Part shown: piece by piece, positions 8,538 through 17,251 of the stretch
Layout of the letters: the number at the start of each line of letters is the position of its first letter
Numbering within the stretch: position 1 is the first letter of the stretch
From: Segetibacter aerophilus
GTDB lineage: Bacteria > Bacteroidota > Bacteroidia > Chitinophagales > Chitinophagaceae
DNA length: 64,000 nucleotides
Assembly (NCBI RefSeq): GCF_007991655.1
Contig: NZ_BJYT01000001.1
Coordinates: forward strand, 770,942-834,941
Reading direction: 5' to 3'
Notes under the pieces: generated by a model
What the model was told of the DNA's origin: nothing
Database searches by the model: none
Seen by the model: only the letters and a program-made list of their open reading frames with translations
Program-made: the position numbers and the translations under genes

Positions 8538-9356
8538 ATGAAAAAAATCTTATTTGTTTTCATATGTTTAGTGTTGTTCTGGTCCTGTGCAAAAGAGTAT
8601 TCTTATGAGGGCGGTCGAAGGCGTGACACAGCCATACCGCCGCCTCTAGTAATAGTAGATACGGTTGTAAAAGATACTTCAGATGGCGCGGTAAAAGATA
8701 GTGTGAGCATCCCGGTAGAAGACACGTCATTTCTTGTAAAACATTACATCGAGAAAAGAGGAAACCAGGTCGATGAATACGATTTCAACTACGATTCAAA
8801 GGGACGTCTAATCAGCAGAATATCTACTTCGGGTAATACAAAATATGTTTATCGTTATAACTCGGACAACACCTTTACCGTGGATTATTATAAAGGGGCG
8901 ATCTTAGCCAGCCGAGAGCAATACTTCCTCAATAGTCAAAACCTTGTCGATAGCATAATCCAGATTAACTATGCAACGAAAGACACGACCTCAGAAAAAA
9001 ATACGTACAATAATAGCTCGTTGGTTCAGGTAAAGGAATATACTATCAAGAATGGTAGCTCAGTCCTAACAAATACTACAACCGCAGAGTACGATGCGAA
9101 CGGAAATGTTACCCGGGAGTATAGTACTTACGGGAACCAGATTGCTTACCAGTATACCAACCTTCCATATAACCTAAACATAGGTCTCAATTATTTCAGC
9201 AGGAATAAAAACTTAATTCAAACTTCTACCTATAGCGGTTCACGAAATTTGGTCTTAAAGCATACTTATACTTTTGACTCACATAACCGCTTAACAAGCG
9301 AAACAGTTACAGACTCAAATGGCAACATGATTGTAACCAAAATTTATTCCTATTGA
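8538..9356 (+). CDS. Lipoprotein with YD/RHS-like repeats
   Basis: The 272-residue product has a lipoprotein signal ending in FWSC (Cys17) and then KEYSYEGG. After a Pro/Thr/Asp-rich linker (residues 30-70) the chain has repeats such as YDFNYDSKGRLISRI, AEYDANGNVTREYS and YTFDSHNRLTSETV, which are YD (Rhs-like) beta-strand repeats. Such repeats form a beta-rich extended or barrel fold; here only about ten occur and there is no toxin domain. The protein is likely displayed on the outer membrane. It is a single gene, and function is unknown. Confidence 0.7.
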   Translation: MKKILFVFICLVLFWSCAKEYSYEGGRRRDTAIPPPLVIVDTVVKDTSDGAVKDSVSIPVEDTSFLVKHYIEKRGNQVDEYDFNYDSKGRLISRISTSGNTKYVYRYNSDNTFTVDYYKGAILASREQYFLNSQNLVDSIIQINYATKDTTSEKNTYNNSSLVQVKEYTIKNGSSVLTNTTTAEYDANGNVTREYSTYGNQIAYQYTNLPYNLNIGLNYFSRNKNLIQTSTYSGSRNLVLKHTYTFDSHNRLTSETVTDSNGNMIVTKIYSY

Positions 9357-9505
9357 TGAAAGTCGCTCGTATAGTTAGTTGGTGTAAAGTGCCGTGCTGG
9401 TTTTCAGTATGCTCTAACTTATAATATACGTGCTGATAATCTTCTTTTTTGTGGTCATCACTTAACCATGTTTTATTAATAACTTTAGCTTATAAAATAT
9501 TAAGT

Positions 9506-10456
9506 ATGACAACCAGAAGAAAATTCTTACATCAATCCGGCACCTTTGCATTGGCCTCTTTATTGTTGCCTTGTTTTAGCAAAGCAGGTCTGCTTGGGAA
9601 AGCGACGGCCTCTATAGGTCTTCAATTGTATACACTGGGAGATTTAATGACAACGGATGCAAAAGGAACCTTGCAAAAGTTGGCTGCAATTGGTTATAAA
9701 GAATTGGAAAGCGCAGGTTCGTCAAAAGGAAATTATTATGGTTTTAAGCCAAAAGAACTGGCAGCGATGATAAAAGATACAGGCATGAATTGGCGGTCAG
9801 CCCACGTTGGTGGCGCTCCTTTCAATATTGAGCAATTTATTAAATCAGCTAAAACAGCGCAAGACTCAGCCAGGATACAACGTATGACGGAGCGTTTTAA
9901 AAATATGGCTCCAACGCTCAATCTTAAAAATGATTACCAGCGTTTAGCAGACGATGCTGCAGAAGGAGGAATTAGCTATTTAGTTTGTTCAAGTATACCG
10001 GTAAGCACGCTGGATGAAATGAAGACCGCCGTGGAAGTTTTTAATAAATCAGGAGAGGCATGTAAGAAAGTAGGGGTGCAGTTTGCCTATCACAATCATA
10101 CCACGGAATTTGACCAGATTGAAGGTCATCGTCCTTTCGATTATATTCTTGCGAATACAAATAAAGACCTGGTGAAAATGGAATTGGATTTAGCATGGGC
10201 AACCAAAGCGAACCAGGATCCAATAGCATTGTTTAAACAACATCCTGGCCGCTTCCCACTTTGGCACGCAAAAGATCTTGACAAGACTAATAAGAATCCG
10301 GCAGAGGTCGGCAGTGGTATTGTTGATTTTAAACGCATTTTTAGTAATGCAAAAGAATCTGGGATGAAGTACTTTTTTGTAGAACAGGATGGAGCGCCTC
10401 AACCGTTACAAAATGTTACAAATAGTTTCAATTACCTGAAAAAGCTGACAGCTTAA
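9506..10456 (+). CDS. Tat-exported sugar phosphate isomerase/epimerase family protein
   Basis: The ATG at 9506 gives 316 residues with a Tat-like signal (TTRRKFLHQSGTFALASLLL); an upstream start at 9449 would add an implausible leader. The rest is the AP-endonuclease-2-like TIM barrel used by xylose-isomerase-like enzymes: IGLQLYTLGD start, GYKELESAGS, GVQFAYHNHTTEF with a metal-binding His-Asn-His, MELDLAWATK, WHAKDLD, and FVEQDGA near the end. Residues His and Glu/Asp in these strands bind a divalent metal. Bacteroidota use such exported members in inositol and keto-sugar breakdown. Substrate not determined. A strong terminator follows. Confidence 0.87.
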   Translation: MTTRRKFLHQSGTFALASLLLPCFSKAGLLGKATASIGLQLYTLGDLMTTDAKGTLQKLAAIGYKELESAGSSKGNYYGFKPKELAAMIKDTGMNWRSAHVGGAPFNIEQFIKSAKTAQDSARIQRMTERFKNMAPTLNLKNDYQRLADDAAEGGISYLVCSSIPVSTLDEMKTAVEVFNKSGEACKKVGVQFAYHNHTTEFDQIEGHRPFDYILANTNKDLVKMELDLAWATKANQDPIALFKQHPGRFPLWHAKDLDKTNKNPAEVGSGIVDFKRIFSNAKESGMKYFFVEQDGAPQPLQNVTNSFNYLKKLTA

Positions 10457-10492
10457 ACTATCGGCCTTATTTCAATTTTTAGCCAGTTTTAT

Positions 10493-10555
10493 ACAATTCG
10501 CGGTTTAACTGTTTTTATGATAAAAACTGCTGAACCGCGAATTTGTTTAACCCAT
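10493..10555 (+). terminator. Strong hairpin after the sugar isomerase gene
   Basis: ATTCGCGGTT, then AACTGTTTTT, loop ATGA, TAAAAACTGCT, then GAACCGCGAAT form a stem of about 22 bp with few mismatches, ending in ATTTGTTT. It starts about 37 bp after the stop codon. Confidence 0.8.
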
Positions 10556-10565
10556 CTTCCTACGT

Positions 10566-10649
10566 TTACTGCAGCGTGCGTTTAATTCTGCGAAAGATTC
10601 CGCAGGCGCATAAATTGCCTTTTTCACATGATGCTTTGTTAGGGTTCAT
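10566..10649 (-). CDS. Possible Cys-rich micro-ORF (27 residues)
   Basis: Within an otherwise empty 386-bp gap the minus strand reads MNPNKASCEKGNLCACGIF and a basic tail RRIKRTLQ, with three cysteines in a C-x5-C-x-C spacing. It ends just before the strong hairpin, which could terminate it. There is no Shine-Dalgarno and no family I recognise. It may be chance, and it is recorded because Cys spacing plus a basic tail is unusual for random AT-rich DNA. Confidence 0.2.
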   Translation of the reverse strand: MNPNKASCEKGNLCACGIFRRIKRTLQ

Positions 10650-10842
10650 TGTGTTGAGAGTTACTAAAATTCAAAATTAAATTTGAAGGTTTTAATCTTT
10701 TTCGGCAACAAATCAATTCTGTAAAATATTATAATCTTCCTTTCGTTACTTGAAAAGCCGTTGCTCATCGTTTACAATTTTCGCGAACTTTTAAGAATAG
10801 AATTACAACTCTTTAGACTGATAGATTAACTTGCGCTCACAA

Positions 10843-11241
10843 ATGAAACCAGTTGCTTTCTTTTTTCTGTTCCTACTTTCTTACCTGGCGGGTATATGTA
10901 ATTATGCGCCACTAGGTGATAACAGCAGCAAAATCATTCATAGTAAGGTTTCAGGTTCTGCGGAAAATTTGTCAATTGAAAATTCAACTACTAAGCATAA
11001 TTTAATACAAACCGAGAATACAGGTTTGAATGGAGAAAGAGCTTTTGAATTCAGCATCGAAGATGATGACGAGGATATCATTGAGAAGCACATATCTCTT
11101 GTCAAATACACTTTAGCGTTCTCCCACGCTTTCGCTCAATCTTATCGGAGTAGCTGCAATGCACAACATTTTCCCGTTTACAATTACATCCCCTACATAA
11201 GCTCTTGTAAATACATTGTACAAAGAGCCTTAAGACTATAA
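10843..11241 (+). CDS. Small secreted protein of unknown function
   Basis: The ATG at 10843 gives 132 residues (a TTG four codons upstream is less likely). The N-terminus is a hydrophobic signal or anchor (VAFFFLFLLSYLAGIC). A Ser/Asn-rich spacer, an acidic patch EDDDEDIIEK at about 85, and a C-terminal aromatic segment finishing SSCKYIVQRALRL follow. The tail has alternating Tyr/Ile and ends in basic residues. I do not recognise a family. It lies upstream of the RND operon but 153 bp apart with no evidence of co-transcription. Confidence 0.55.
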   Translation: MKPVAFFFLFLLSYLAGICNYAPLGDNSSKIIHSKVSGSAENLSIENSTTKHNLIQTENTGLNGERAFEFSIEDDDEDIIEKHISLVKYTLAFSHAFAQSYRSSCNAQHFPVYNYIPYISSCKYIVQRALRL

Positions 11242-11394
11242 TCTACTTTCACTGGTTTTGGGCTGGTGTTTAGGCACATGCGTCTTCATTGCTGGTTGCA
11301 CATAAACAGCAAACGATCCCTTCGACCAGTTATCATCCACAAGTAATGAGTCTTAGGATTCCACCCTATCCATCCTTTAACATTTACCTATACT

Positions 11395-12477
11395 ATGAAC
11401 AGAATTGTTGCGCTTTTGAGCTTATGCGCATTGGTGTGCTTTGTAAGCTGTGAACAAAAGAAAGAAGTGAAGGAAGAAATTGCAAAGTATGCAGTTACTA
11501 CCCCTTTAAGAGTTGACACTCTATTTGCTAAAGAATATGTTTCTCAAATAAAGTCTGTCAGAAACATTGAAATCAGGGCGCAGGAAAAAGGCTTCCTGCA
11601 AAATATTTACGTCGACGAAGGCCAGTTTGTTAGGAAGGGCCAACTGTTGTTTAGGATCATGCCTAAGGTTTACGAGGCGGAACTCTTAAAGGCCCAGGCA
11701 GAAGCAAGGGCTGCGGGAATAGAGCTGCAGAACACAAAATTATTGGCCGATAAAAATATAGTCTCTAAGAACGAGCAGGCAATGGCGCAAGCCAAAGTAG
11801 ACCAGGCAAGAGCTGAAGTTGCATTAGCAAAACTTCACCTGTCGTTTACTGAAATCAGAGCACCGTTTAGCGGAACCCTCGATCGTATTCCCAAGAAGCT
11901 GGGAAGCCTGATTGATGAAGGCGAATTGTTGACAAGCCTCTCCGACAACAGCGAAATGTTTGCCTATTTCAATGTCTCCGAACCGGAATACCTCGACTAC
12001 AAAGCTGACGCTAAAGCAAGCTCCAACACTAAAGTAAACTTGCTCCTGGCAAACAACCAGCCGTTGCCTTACAGCGGTGTGGTAGAAACGATAGAAGGAG
12101 AGTTTAACGGCGAGACAGGCAACATTGCATTTAGAGCAAAATTTCCGAATCCTGATAAACTTTTAAAGCATGGAGAAACCGGTAAGGTTAAAATGACGGT
12201 TCCGCTACGCGATGCCCTGATCATTCCCCAAAAAGCAACGTACGAAGTGCAGGATAAATTATACGTCTTTGTGGTTGATGCTAACAACACAGTAAGATCG
12301 AGAAACATTACTATTACCAATGAGATGCCCGATCTATATGTTGTAGGTTCCGGACTTTCAGAAAACGACCGAATCCTTTTAGAAGGGGTGCAAAAGGTAA
12401 AAGACAATGACAAGATTCAGCCCGAGTTTATCGCTCCCAAAGAAGCCATCTCCCGCCTGAAATTATACACCGAATAG
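11395..12477 (+). CDS. RND efflux periplasmic adaptor (membrane fusion protein)
   Basis: A 360-residue AcrA/MexA-type lipoprotein: signal with CFVSC (Cys19), then the biotinyl-lipoyl domain (IEIRAQEKGFLQNIYVDEGQ, residues about 57-76), a coiled-coil hairpin about 92-150 (KAQAEARAAGIELQNTKLL), second lipoyl half (FTEIRAPFSGTLDRI), beta barrel and membrane-proximal domain (LIIPQKATYEVQDKLYVFV). It bridges the inner-membrane pump and the TolC-like channel. It is the first gene of a three-gene operon, 25 bp before the pump gene. No TetR/AraC-type repressor is adjacent, so induction cannot be read from context. Confidence 0.94.
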   Translation: MNRIVALLSLCALVCFVSCEQKKEVKEEIAKYAVTTPLRVDTLFAKEYVSQIKSVRNIEIRAQEKGFLQNIYVDEGQFVRKGQLLFRIMPKVYEAELLKAQAEARAAGIELQNTKLLADKNIVSKNEQAMAQAKVDQARAEVALAKLHLSFTEIRAPFSGTLDRIPKKLGSLIDEGELLTSLSDNSEMFAYFNVSEPEYLDYKADAKASSNTKVNLLLANNQPLPYSGVVETIEGEFNGETGNIAFRAKFPNPDKLLKHGETGKVKMTVPLRDALIIPQKATYEVQDKLYVFVVDANNTVRSRNITITNEMPDLYVVGSGLSENDRILLEGVQKVKDNDKIQPEFIAPKEAISRLKLYTE

Positions 12478-12502
12478 AACTTCAATTTAAAAAAAATAGT
12501 CA

Positions 12503-15500
12503 ATGTTTAGTAAGTTCATAAACAGGCCTGTCCTGTCTATTGTAATATCGCTCATTATTGTCTTCTTGGGGGTACTCACCATGCTGAAATTGCCGGTGAC
12601 ACAGTTCCCTTCCATTTCGCCACCCAAGGTGAATGTGACCGCAGAGTACCCTGGTGCGAATGGAGAGTTAATGACCAAAGCTGTGCTCATTCCTCTTGAA
12701 AGAGCGATTAACGGAATACCAGGAATGAAATATATGGCCTCTGATGCAGGTAACGATGGTGAGGCTACCATACAGGTAGTATTTAATCTCGGTACAGATC
12801 CTAATATAGCTGCTGTAAACGTTCAAAACAGGGTTGCCTCAGTAGTGAACAAGCTGCCGCCCCTGGTAGTACGCGAAGGCGTAAAGATCACACGGGAGGA
12901 ATCAAACATGCTGATGTACATCAACCTGTACAGTAAGGATGCCCAAATGGATCAGAAGTTCCTTTTCAACTTTGCAGACATCAATATCCTTTCAGAACTC
13001 AAGCGTGTGAATGGAGTGGGGTATGCAGACATTTTAGGCAATCGGGAATATGCCATGAGAATATGGTTAAAGCCTGATCGCATGTTAGCTTATAAAATTT
13101 CTGCCGATGACGTGATGAAAGCGTTAGATGAACAGAGCCTTGAGGCATCTCCCGGTAAAACAGGTGAAAGCTCGGGTAAACGCTCCCAGGCTTTTGAATA
13201 CGTGCTAAAGTATCCCGGCAGGTTTAGCGATAAGGAAGGATATGAAAATATTGTATTGAAATCGAACCCAAACGGGGAGTTGCTTAGACTAAAAGACGTG
13301 GCTACTGTGGAGTTTGGAAGCTCGATGTATGATATTTATTCTACTCTTAACGGCAAGTCGTCTGCCGCCATCGTGGTAAAACAATCCTATGGAAGTAATG
13401 CAAGCCAGGTAATTGCAGATATAAAGGCCAAGATGAAAGAGATTAAGTCAACCTCTTTTCCTAAGGGAGTGGATTACGAAATCAGTTATGACGTTTCCAA
13501 GTTCCTGGACGCTTCCATCGAGAAGGTAATACATACACTCGTGGAAGCTTTTCTCCTGGTGGGATTGGTTGTATTTCTTTTCCTGGGCGACTGGCGCTCT
13601 ACGCTTATTCCTGCTATTGCCGTACCGGTATCACTTATAGGTACGTTTATGTTTATGCAGTTTTTTGGAATTACGCTAAACCTGATTACTCTTTTTGCCC
13701 TGGTACTTGCAATCGGTATTGTGGTAGATAATGCGATCGTTGTGATTGAAGCGGTACATGCTAAAATGGAAACAAAGCATTTGTCGCCGCTAAAAGCAAC
13801 AAAAGAAGCTATGCATGAGATCAGTGGCGCCATCATAGCGATCACCTTTGTAATGGCTGCTGTATTTATACCTGTTGCTTTTATGTCGGGGCCTGTGGGG
13901 ATATTCTACCGGCAGTTTTCCATAACAATGGCAACATCCATTATTCTATCCGGCGTGGTAGCCTTAACACTTACGCCTGCGCTCTGTGCCCTCATGTTGA
14001 AGAACAATCATGGAAAACAGAAAAAGAAAACGGCACTAGACAAGTTATTGAACGGCTTTAATAATTGGTTTAACCGGCTTTCCGGTAGGTATCAAAAATT
14101 GCTCGGTGCAATTGTTAATCGCCGGGTTATCACATTCGCCATGCTGGTCATTTTCTGCGTCGGCATCTGGGCGTTAAATTCAACCCTTCCCTCCGGTTTT
14201 ATTCCGAATGAGGACCAGGGAATGTTCTATGCCGTTATTCAAACTCCTCCGGGTTCATCCCTTGAACGTACTAATCAAATTGCTGAAAAACTCCAAAAGA
14301 TTGCGGAAGGGATGGAGGAAGTACAATCGGTTTCTTCCCTCGCGGGCTACGAGATTCTTACGGAAGGAACAGGAGCGAATACAGGAACCTGCCTGATCAA
14401 TCTGAAGAGTTGGGAAGATCGGAAACAATCGGTTCAGGATGTTATTAAAGAGTTGGAAGAAAGAAGCAAAGAAATTACCGGGGCGACTATTGAATTCTTC
14501 CAACCACCAGCCGTGCCCGGTTATGGTGCAGCAGGCGGTTTCGAATTGCGTTTGCTCGACAAGGCAGGAAGTGGTGATTACAAGAAAATGGAAACCGTGA
14601 GCAAAGACTTTGTAAGTGCGTTGGAAAAACGTCCCGAACTAGCGTCCGTATTTACCTTTTATAGCGCCAGCTTCCCGCAGTACATGCTGAAGATCGACAA
14701 TGATATCGCGCAGCAAAAGGGAGTAACCATTGAAAGTGCGATGAACACACTTTCAACACTTTTGGGCAGTAATTACGAAACCAGCTTTATTAAGTTCGGT
14801 CGCCAGTACAAGGTGATGGTGCAGGCATCGCCTGAATACAGGGCATTACCTGAAGATGTTCTAAAGCTGTATGTAAAGAATGATCACGACGAGATGGTTC
14901 CGTTTTCTGCATTTATGAAAATGGAAAAGGTGTATGGCTTGTCGGAAATCACACGACATAATATGTACAATACTGCTGAGATAAGTGGTACGTCTGCTCC
15001 CGGCTTCAGTAGCGGCGCAGCTATCAATGCTGTTGCAGAGGTAGCGAAAACCAGCCTGCCGCGAGGATTTGGAATTGATTGGGCGGGTATCTCTGCCGAT
15101 GAGGTAGCTCGTGGTAATGAGGCGATTTTCATTTTCCTTATTTGTCTCGGTTTCGTATACCTGATCCTTGCTGCACAATACGAAAGCTTCATCCTTCCGC
15201 TAGCAGTTATCTTATCGCTTCCTGCCGGTGTTTTTGGTTCATTCCTATTGTTGAAGATAATGGGTCTCGAAAACAACATTTACGCACAGGTTGCACTGGT
15301 AATGCTCATCGGACTGTTAGGTAAAAATGCAGTGTTGATTGTGGAGTTTGCAGTGCAGAAACATCGTTCAGGCGAAACTGCACTAAGAGCCGCAATACAA
15401 GGTTCTGTTACAAGATTTCGTCCAATCCTAATGACATCATTCGCATTCATTGCAGGATTGATACCGCTGGTTTTTGCCCACGGTCCGGGTGCTATTGGTA

Positions 15501-15697
15501 ACCGCACTATTGGCGCCGCGGCAGCAGGAGGTATGCTGTTCGGAACTATTTTCGGTGTTATTGTAGTGCCTGGTCTTTACTACATTTTTGCTAAAATTTC
15601 AGAAAGACATGTATTAGTTAACAATGAAGACGAAAATCCTTTAAGCGAAGAAATTGATCATCACAACGAATTTGAAAAACTTGAGCAATATGTTTAA
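12503..15697 (+). CDS. RND multidrug efflux pump, HAE1/AcrB type
   Basis: The 1064-residue inner-membrane pump has the standard two-fold layout: TM1 at the N-terminus (FINRPVLSIVISLIIVFLG), a large periplasmic porter loop, TM2-6 (about 340-500), TM7 near 540, a second periplasmic loop and TM8-12 near 870-1035. In TM4 the relay site reads GIVVDNAIVV, so Asp409 is present but the second Asp of AcrB (D408) is Asn410. The TM10 Lys is kept in GLLGKNAVLIVEF. It exports hydrophobic or amphiphilic compounds using the proton gradient. It overlaps the next gene by 8 bp, which suggests coupled translation. Confidence 0.96.
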   Translation: MFSKFINRPVLSIVISLIIVFLGVLTMLKLPVTQFPSISPPKVNVTAEYPGANGELMTKAVLIPLERAINGIPGMKYMASDAGNDGEATIQVVFNLGTDPNIAAVNVQNRVASVVNKLPPLVVREGVKITREESNMLMYINLYSKDAQMDQKFLFNFADINILSELKRVNGVGYADILGNREYAMRIWLKPDRMLAYKISADDVMKALDEQSLEASPGKTGESSGKRSQAFEYVLKYPGRFSDKEGYENIVLKSNPNGELLRLKDVATVEFGSSMYDIYSTLNGKSSAAIVVKQSYGSNASQVIADIKAKMKEIKSTSFPKGVDYEISYDVSKFLDASIEKVIHTLVEAFLLVGLVVFLFLGDWRSTLIPAIAVPVSLIGTFMFMQFFGITLNLITLFALVLAIGIVVDNAIVVIEAVHAKMETKHLSPLKATKEAMHEISGAIIAITFVMAAVFIPVAFMSGPVGIFYRQFSITMATSIILSGVVALTLTPALCALMLKNNHGKQKKKTALDKLLNGFNNWFNRLSGRYQKLLGAIVNRRVITFAMLVIFCVGIWALNSTLPSGFIPNEDQGMFYAVIQTPPGSSLERTNQIAEKLQKIAEGMEEVQSVSSLAGYEILTEGTGANTGTCLINLKSWEDRKQSVQDVIKELEERSKEITGATIEFFQPPAVPGYGAAGGFELRLLDKAGSGDYKKMETVSKDFVSALEKRPELASVFTFYSASFPQYMLKIDNDIAQQKGVTIESAMNTLSTLLGSNYETSFIKFGRQYKVMVQASPEYRALPEDVLKLYVKNDHDEMVPFSAFMKMEKVYGLSEITRHNMYNTAEISGTSAPGFSSGAAINAVAEVAKTSLPRGFGIDWAGISADEVARGNEAIFIFLICLGFVYLILAAQYESFILPLAVILSLPAGVFGSFLLLKIMGLENNIYAQVALVMLIGLLGKNAVLIVEFAVQKHRSGETALRAAIQGSVTRFRPILMTSFAFIAGLIPLVFAHGPGAIGNRTIGAAAAGGMLFGTIFGVIVVPGLYYIFAKISERHVLVNNEDENPLSEEIDHHNEFEKLEQYV

Positions 15698-17120
15698 TTA
15701 CAAACGATACACCGTCGGCTTCCTGGGAATGCTTGCTGCTTTTGCAAGTTGCAAGGTTCCCGAGTTGATGCAGGTATCTGAGAACAGGTCCGTTCCCGAA
15801 GCGTATATGGATAAGGGGGACACTACCAATATGTCTGCTATTCAATGGCGAACTTTTTTTACTGATAGAAACCTCGTTACCCTGATTGATACGGCATTGA
15901 AAAATAACCAGGAACTCAGAATCACAATGCAGGAAATTGAGTTGGCAAGAAATGAGATCCGGTTGAGACAAGGACCGTTACAACCAACAGTGGGAGCAAG
16001 GCTCGGAGTCGGTGTTGAAAAGGTAGGACGCTACACCAGCCAAGGTGCCGGCGATAAGTCAACGGAAATTGAGCCGGGAAAAGAAGTGCCTGATGCGTTA
16101 ACAGATATTACCGCAGCTCTATATGCAAACTGGGAAGTAGACATTTGGAAAAAACTCCGCAATGCAAAGAAGGCAGCGATTACGCGCTATTTTTCAACTG
16201 TTGAAGGAAGAAATTTTGCCGTCACCAACCTCGTTGCAGAAGTCGCCACCTCTTATTATGAATTGCTGGCTTTGGATAACCAGCTAATGATAGTAAGACA
16301 AAATATTGAGCTACAGAAAAATGCACTTGGTATTGTGAAAGTTCAGAAAGAAGCGAGCAGGGTAACAGAATTGGCGGTTCAAAAATTCCAGGCGGAAGTG
16401 TTGAAATCTCAAAGCCTCGAGTTTGACCTTTTGCAAAGGATAAAAGAAACTGAAAACAGGATCAACTTTTTATCCGGACGTTATCCAAGGGAAATACCAA
16501 GAGACACAACAACTTTATTCAGCCTGGTCCCTGCAACAGTCAATAGCGGTATTCCTTCTCAACTGTTGTCTGCTCGTCCCGACATCAAGCAAGCTGAGCT
16601 TGAACTGGCAGCAGCAAAGCTGGATGTAAAAGTTGCGCGGGCAGAATTTTATCCTTCCTTCGGCATTTCTGCTGCTTTAGGTTTTCAAGCCTTTAAACCT
16701 ACATACCTTGTAAAGTTTCCTGAGTCAGTATTGTACTCACTTGCAGGAGATCTTGCTGGCCCGTTGGTTAACCGCAATGCTATCCAGGCAGAATTTTACA
16801 GTGCTAACGCGCGGCAATTGCAAGCTATGTACAATTATGAGCGTACTATCCTAAATGCTTATATGGAGGTTTCAACTCAGCTTTCAAAAATCAGCAACCT
16901 TGAGAAAAGCTATAATTTAAAGTCAAGACAAGTGGATGCGCTTTCAACGTCAATTAGTATTGCTAATGACTTGTTCAAATCCTCCAGGGCGGATTACTTC
17001 GAAGTTTTAATGACACAAAGGGATGCGCTAGAGTCAAAGCTTGAATTAGTGGAAACAAAAAAAGAACAGCTAATTGCGGTGGTCAATATCTACCGTGACC
17101 TTGGAGGCGGATGGCAATAA
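15690..17120 (+). CDS. Outer-membrane efflux channel, TolC/NodT-type lipoprotein
   Basis: The start at 15690 (ATG overlapping the pump stop) gives 476 residues with a lipoprotein signal ending in FASC (Cys21); the longer reading from 15654 has no signal. Two OEP repeats are seen: LVTLIDTALKNNQELRI with NWEVDIWKKLRNAKKAA in the first half, and LLSARPDIKQAELELAAAK with coiled-coil helices in the second. Both are hallmarks of NodT/OprM channels. It completes the tripartite pump with the two upstream gene products. A rho-independent terminator follows within 15 bp of the stop. Confidence 0.94.
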   Translation: MFNYKRYTVGFLGMLAAFASCKVPELMQVSENRSVPEAYMDKGDTTNMSAIQWRTFFTDRNLVTLIDTALKNNQELRITMQEIELARNEIRLRQGPLQPTVGARLGVGVEKVGRYTSQGAGDKSTEIEPGKEVPDALTDITAALYANWEVDIWKKLRNAKKAAITRYFSTVEGRNFAVTNLVAEVATSYYELLALDNQLMIVRQNIELQKNALGIVKVQKEASRVTELAVQKFQAEVLKSQSLEFDLLQRIKETENRINFLSGRYPREIPRDTTTLFSLVPATVNSGIPSQLLSARPDIKQAELELAAAKLDVKVARAEFYPSFGISAALGFQAFKPTYLVKFPESVLYSLAGDLAGPLVNRNAIQAEFYSANARQLQAMYNYERTILNAYMEVSTQLSKISNLEKSYNLKSRQVDALSTSISIANDLFKSSRADYFEVLMTQRDALESKLELVETKKEQLIAVVNIYRDLGGGWQ

Positions 17121-17129
17121 AGAACTCTA

Positions 17130-17165
17130 TTAAAAGGCTGGACATTTGTACCAGCCTTTTTAATT
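17130..17165 (+). terminator. Rho-independent terminator of the RND operon
   Basis: AAAAGGCTGG, nine-base loop ACATTTGTA, CCAGCCTTTTT: a perfect 10-bp stem followed by a T run and AATTT, immediately after the operon stop codon. Confidence 0.92.
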
Positions 17166-17221
17166 TAGCGGGTTGCGATGCAAGTCAAAGTTTTACCTAG
17201 GTTGCCACAACTATTCATCAA

Positions 17222-17229
17222 TATATTTG
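17222..17229 (+). promoter_or_regulatory. Putative promoter -7 box for the thiol peroxidase gene
   Basis: TATATTTG matches the Bacteroidota TAnnTTTG box 22 bp before the ATG, implying a short leader of about 15 nt. A GTTG at 17201-17204 could serve as a poor -33 element, with non-ideal spacing of 17. Confidence 0.5.
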
Positions 17230-17251
17230 TTCTCACTTCAACTTAATATAT

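Noticed and set aside
14884..15279. Long antisense ORF (131 codons) within the RND pump gene
   Set aside because: It has no signal or family pattern, and lies fully on the opposite strand of a strongly conserved gene; it follows from codon bias.
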